A stretch of DNA of 5,790 bases, taken from contig DJFP01000145.1 of NCBI GenBank assembly GCA_002432565.1, positions 1 to 5,790 on the forward strand. Direction: 5' to 3'. The notes under the pieces were generated by a model, which was given only the letters and a program-made list of their open reading frames with translations, was not told where the DNA came from and did no database searches. The DNA is from Flavobacteriales bacterium UBA5869. Lineage in GTDB: Bacteria > Bacteroidota > Bacteroidia > Flavobacteriales_D > Crocinitomicaceae. The position numbers and the translations under genes are program-made. Below, one piece after another: positions 5,218 through 5,790 of the stretch; within the stretch, counting starts at the first letter, position 1; each line of letters starts with the position of its first letter.

Positions 5218-5790
5218 ATGACCGGATAACACAAACAATATTTCTCAACCGGCTGTGCCAATGCGGAAATGTTCAGATTGTCCGAAGCTTTGGAAACATC
5301 AATCGTTTGTCCGTCTTTCTTCAGAAGGTTAATGGTTTGTTTCACCTGGCTGTATGCATTGTTTGAGAGTTGTTCGGAATAGACAAAGTAATTGATTTCT
5401 TCATCATTCAACTGAAATTGCGTGCGCACCAATTCTTTCTCCATCAAAATGCGGTCGGGACTGAACGGTTCTTTGGCAATTTCCACCTTATGCAGGTTGC
5501 GGTCTACCAGGTTCCTTGAAAGAATGGACAATACTTTGTCGGGGTGGTTCTGCCATACTTTTACTGCTCCCATCACATCGAAATCGTCGAGTTGAGCGAA
5601 AGTATTCAGGATCTCCGGGTTTGTTTCAAAATCTGATTTTTGGATATCCCGGCTCATAAAGAACAACAAAGCCGGACTTCCGAACAAGGTTTCGCCGTCG
5701 CGGATAAGTTTCTTGGCTCTTCGCAGAATATTGATCAGCATGAATTCACCCGAAACAACTGTTTTATGCAGGTAAACCTGCCAGTACATC
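5208..5790 (-). CDS. HD-superfamily phosphohydrolase (dNTPase-like), C-terminal half only
   Basis: The visible 193 residues run from MYWQVYLHKTVVSGEFML to EKYCLCYPVIRH. This matches the region after the catalytic core in the Bacteroidota HD-domain proteins related to deoxynucleoside triphosphate triphosphohydrolases, which are roughly 400 residues long and have MYWxVYxHKTV in their middle. The methionine at the window edge is therefore internal, and the true start and the catalytic HD motif lie beyond base 5790. Family members hydrolyse nucleotides; whether this one acts on dNTPs cannot be judged from this half. The visible part is helical with YFVYSEQLSNNAYSQVKQTI near the C-terminus. From memory, relatives end shortly after CYP, so the last residues VIRH may be a tail supplied by the repeat that overlaps the stop codon. 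Confidence 0.82.
   Translation of the reverse strand, partial: MYWQVYLHKTVVSGEFMLINILRRAKKLIRDGETLFGSPALLFFMSRDIQKSDFETNPEILNTFAQLDDFDVMGAVKVWQNHPDKVLSILSRNLVDRNLHKVEIAKEPFSPDRILMEKELVRTQFQLNDEEINYFVYSEQLSNNAYSQVKQTINLLKKDGQTIDVSKASDNLNISALAQPVEKYCLCYPVIRH

Noticed and set aside
5787..5789. ATG as the true start of the HD protein
   Set aside because: MYWQVYLHKTV lies in the middle of relatives of this family, and the catalytic HD region must precede it.

Overview
The window looks like an ordinary chromosomal stretch from a Bacteroidota bacterium, probably a flavobacterium-like lineage (Fluviicola/Crocinitomicaceae type is a guess from protein style). The evidence is two neighbouring secreted proteins that end in type IX secretion system (T9SS) type A sorting domains, SprB-like repeats, a TAnnTTTG promoter element typical of the phylum, no Shine-Dalgarno sequences that decide a start, and a lipoprotein and an HD protein of Bacteroidota style. 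There are no mobile-element genes, RNA genes, CRISPR arrays or prophage genes.

Layout. Positions 1-897 (+) hold the 3' part of a large surface or secreted protein whose start lies outside the window. Positions 1048-2787 (+) hold a complete secreted endonuclease/exonuclease/phosphatase (EEP) enzyme with two SprB-like repeats and a T9SS tail. Positions 2830-3093 (+) hold a small helical protein of unknown function. The 203-base gap between the convergent genes (3094-3296) carries a REP-like inverted-repeat element and two intrinsic terminators read on the minus strand. The minus-strand block follows: a membrane-anchored SRPBCC protein (3297-3839), a 361-residue lipoprotein (4009-5094), and the C-terminal half of an HD-family phosphohydrolase (5208 to the window edge). 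No gap without a gene exceeds about 200 bases.

How the parts relate. The two plus-strand T9SS cargo proteins would be exported by the same machinery, but nothing shows that they form one pathway. The three minus-strand genes are separated by 113-169 bases of repeat-rich DNA and need not be one operon. Their products (dNTPase-like HD protein, lipoprotein, SRPBCC protein) have no obvious common pathway.

The most unusual signal is not a gene. A degenerate 7-8 base repeat (consensus ARGACTTT when read in the sense of the gene upstream) begins at, or overlaps, the stop codon of three of the six genes. At two loci it is followed by an inverted copy, so the whole gap could fold as a long imperfect hairpin. 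At two genes the same 15-base segment supplies the last two codons and the stop. I see no clear new defence or biosynthetic system here.
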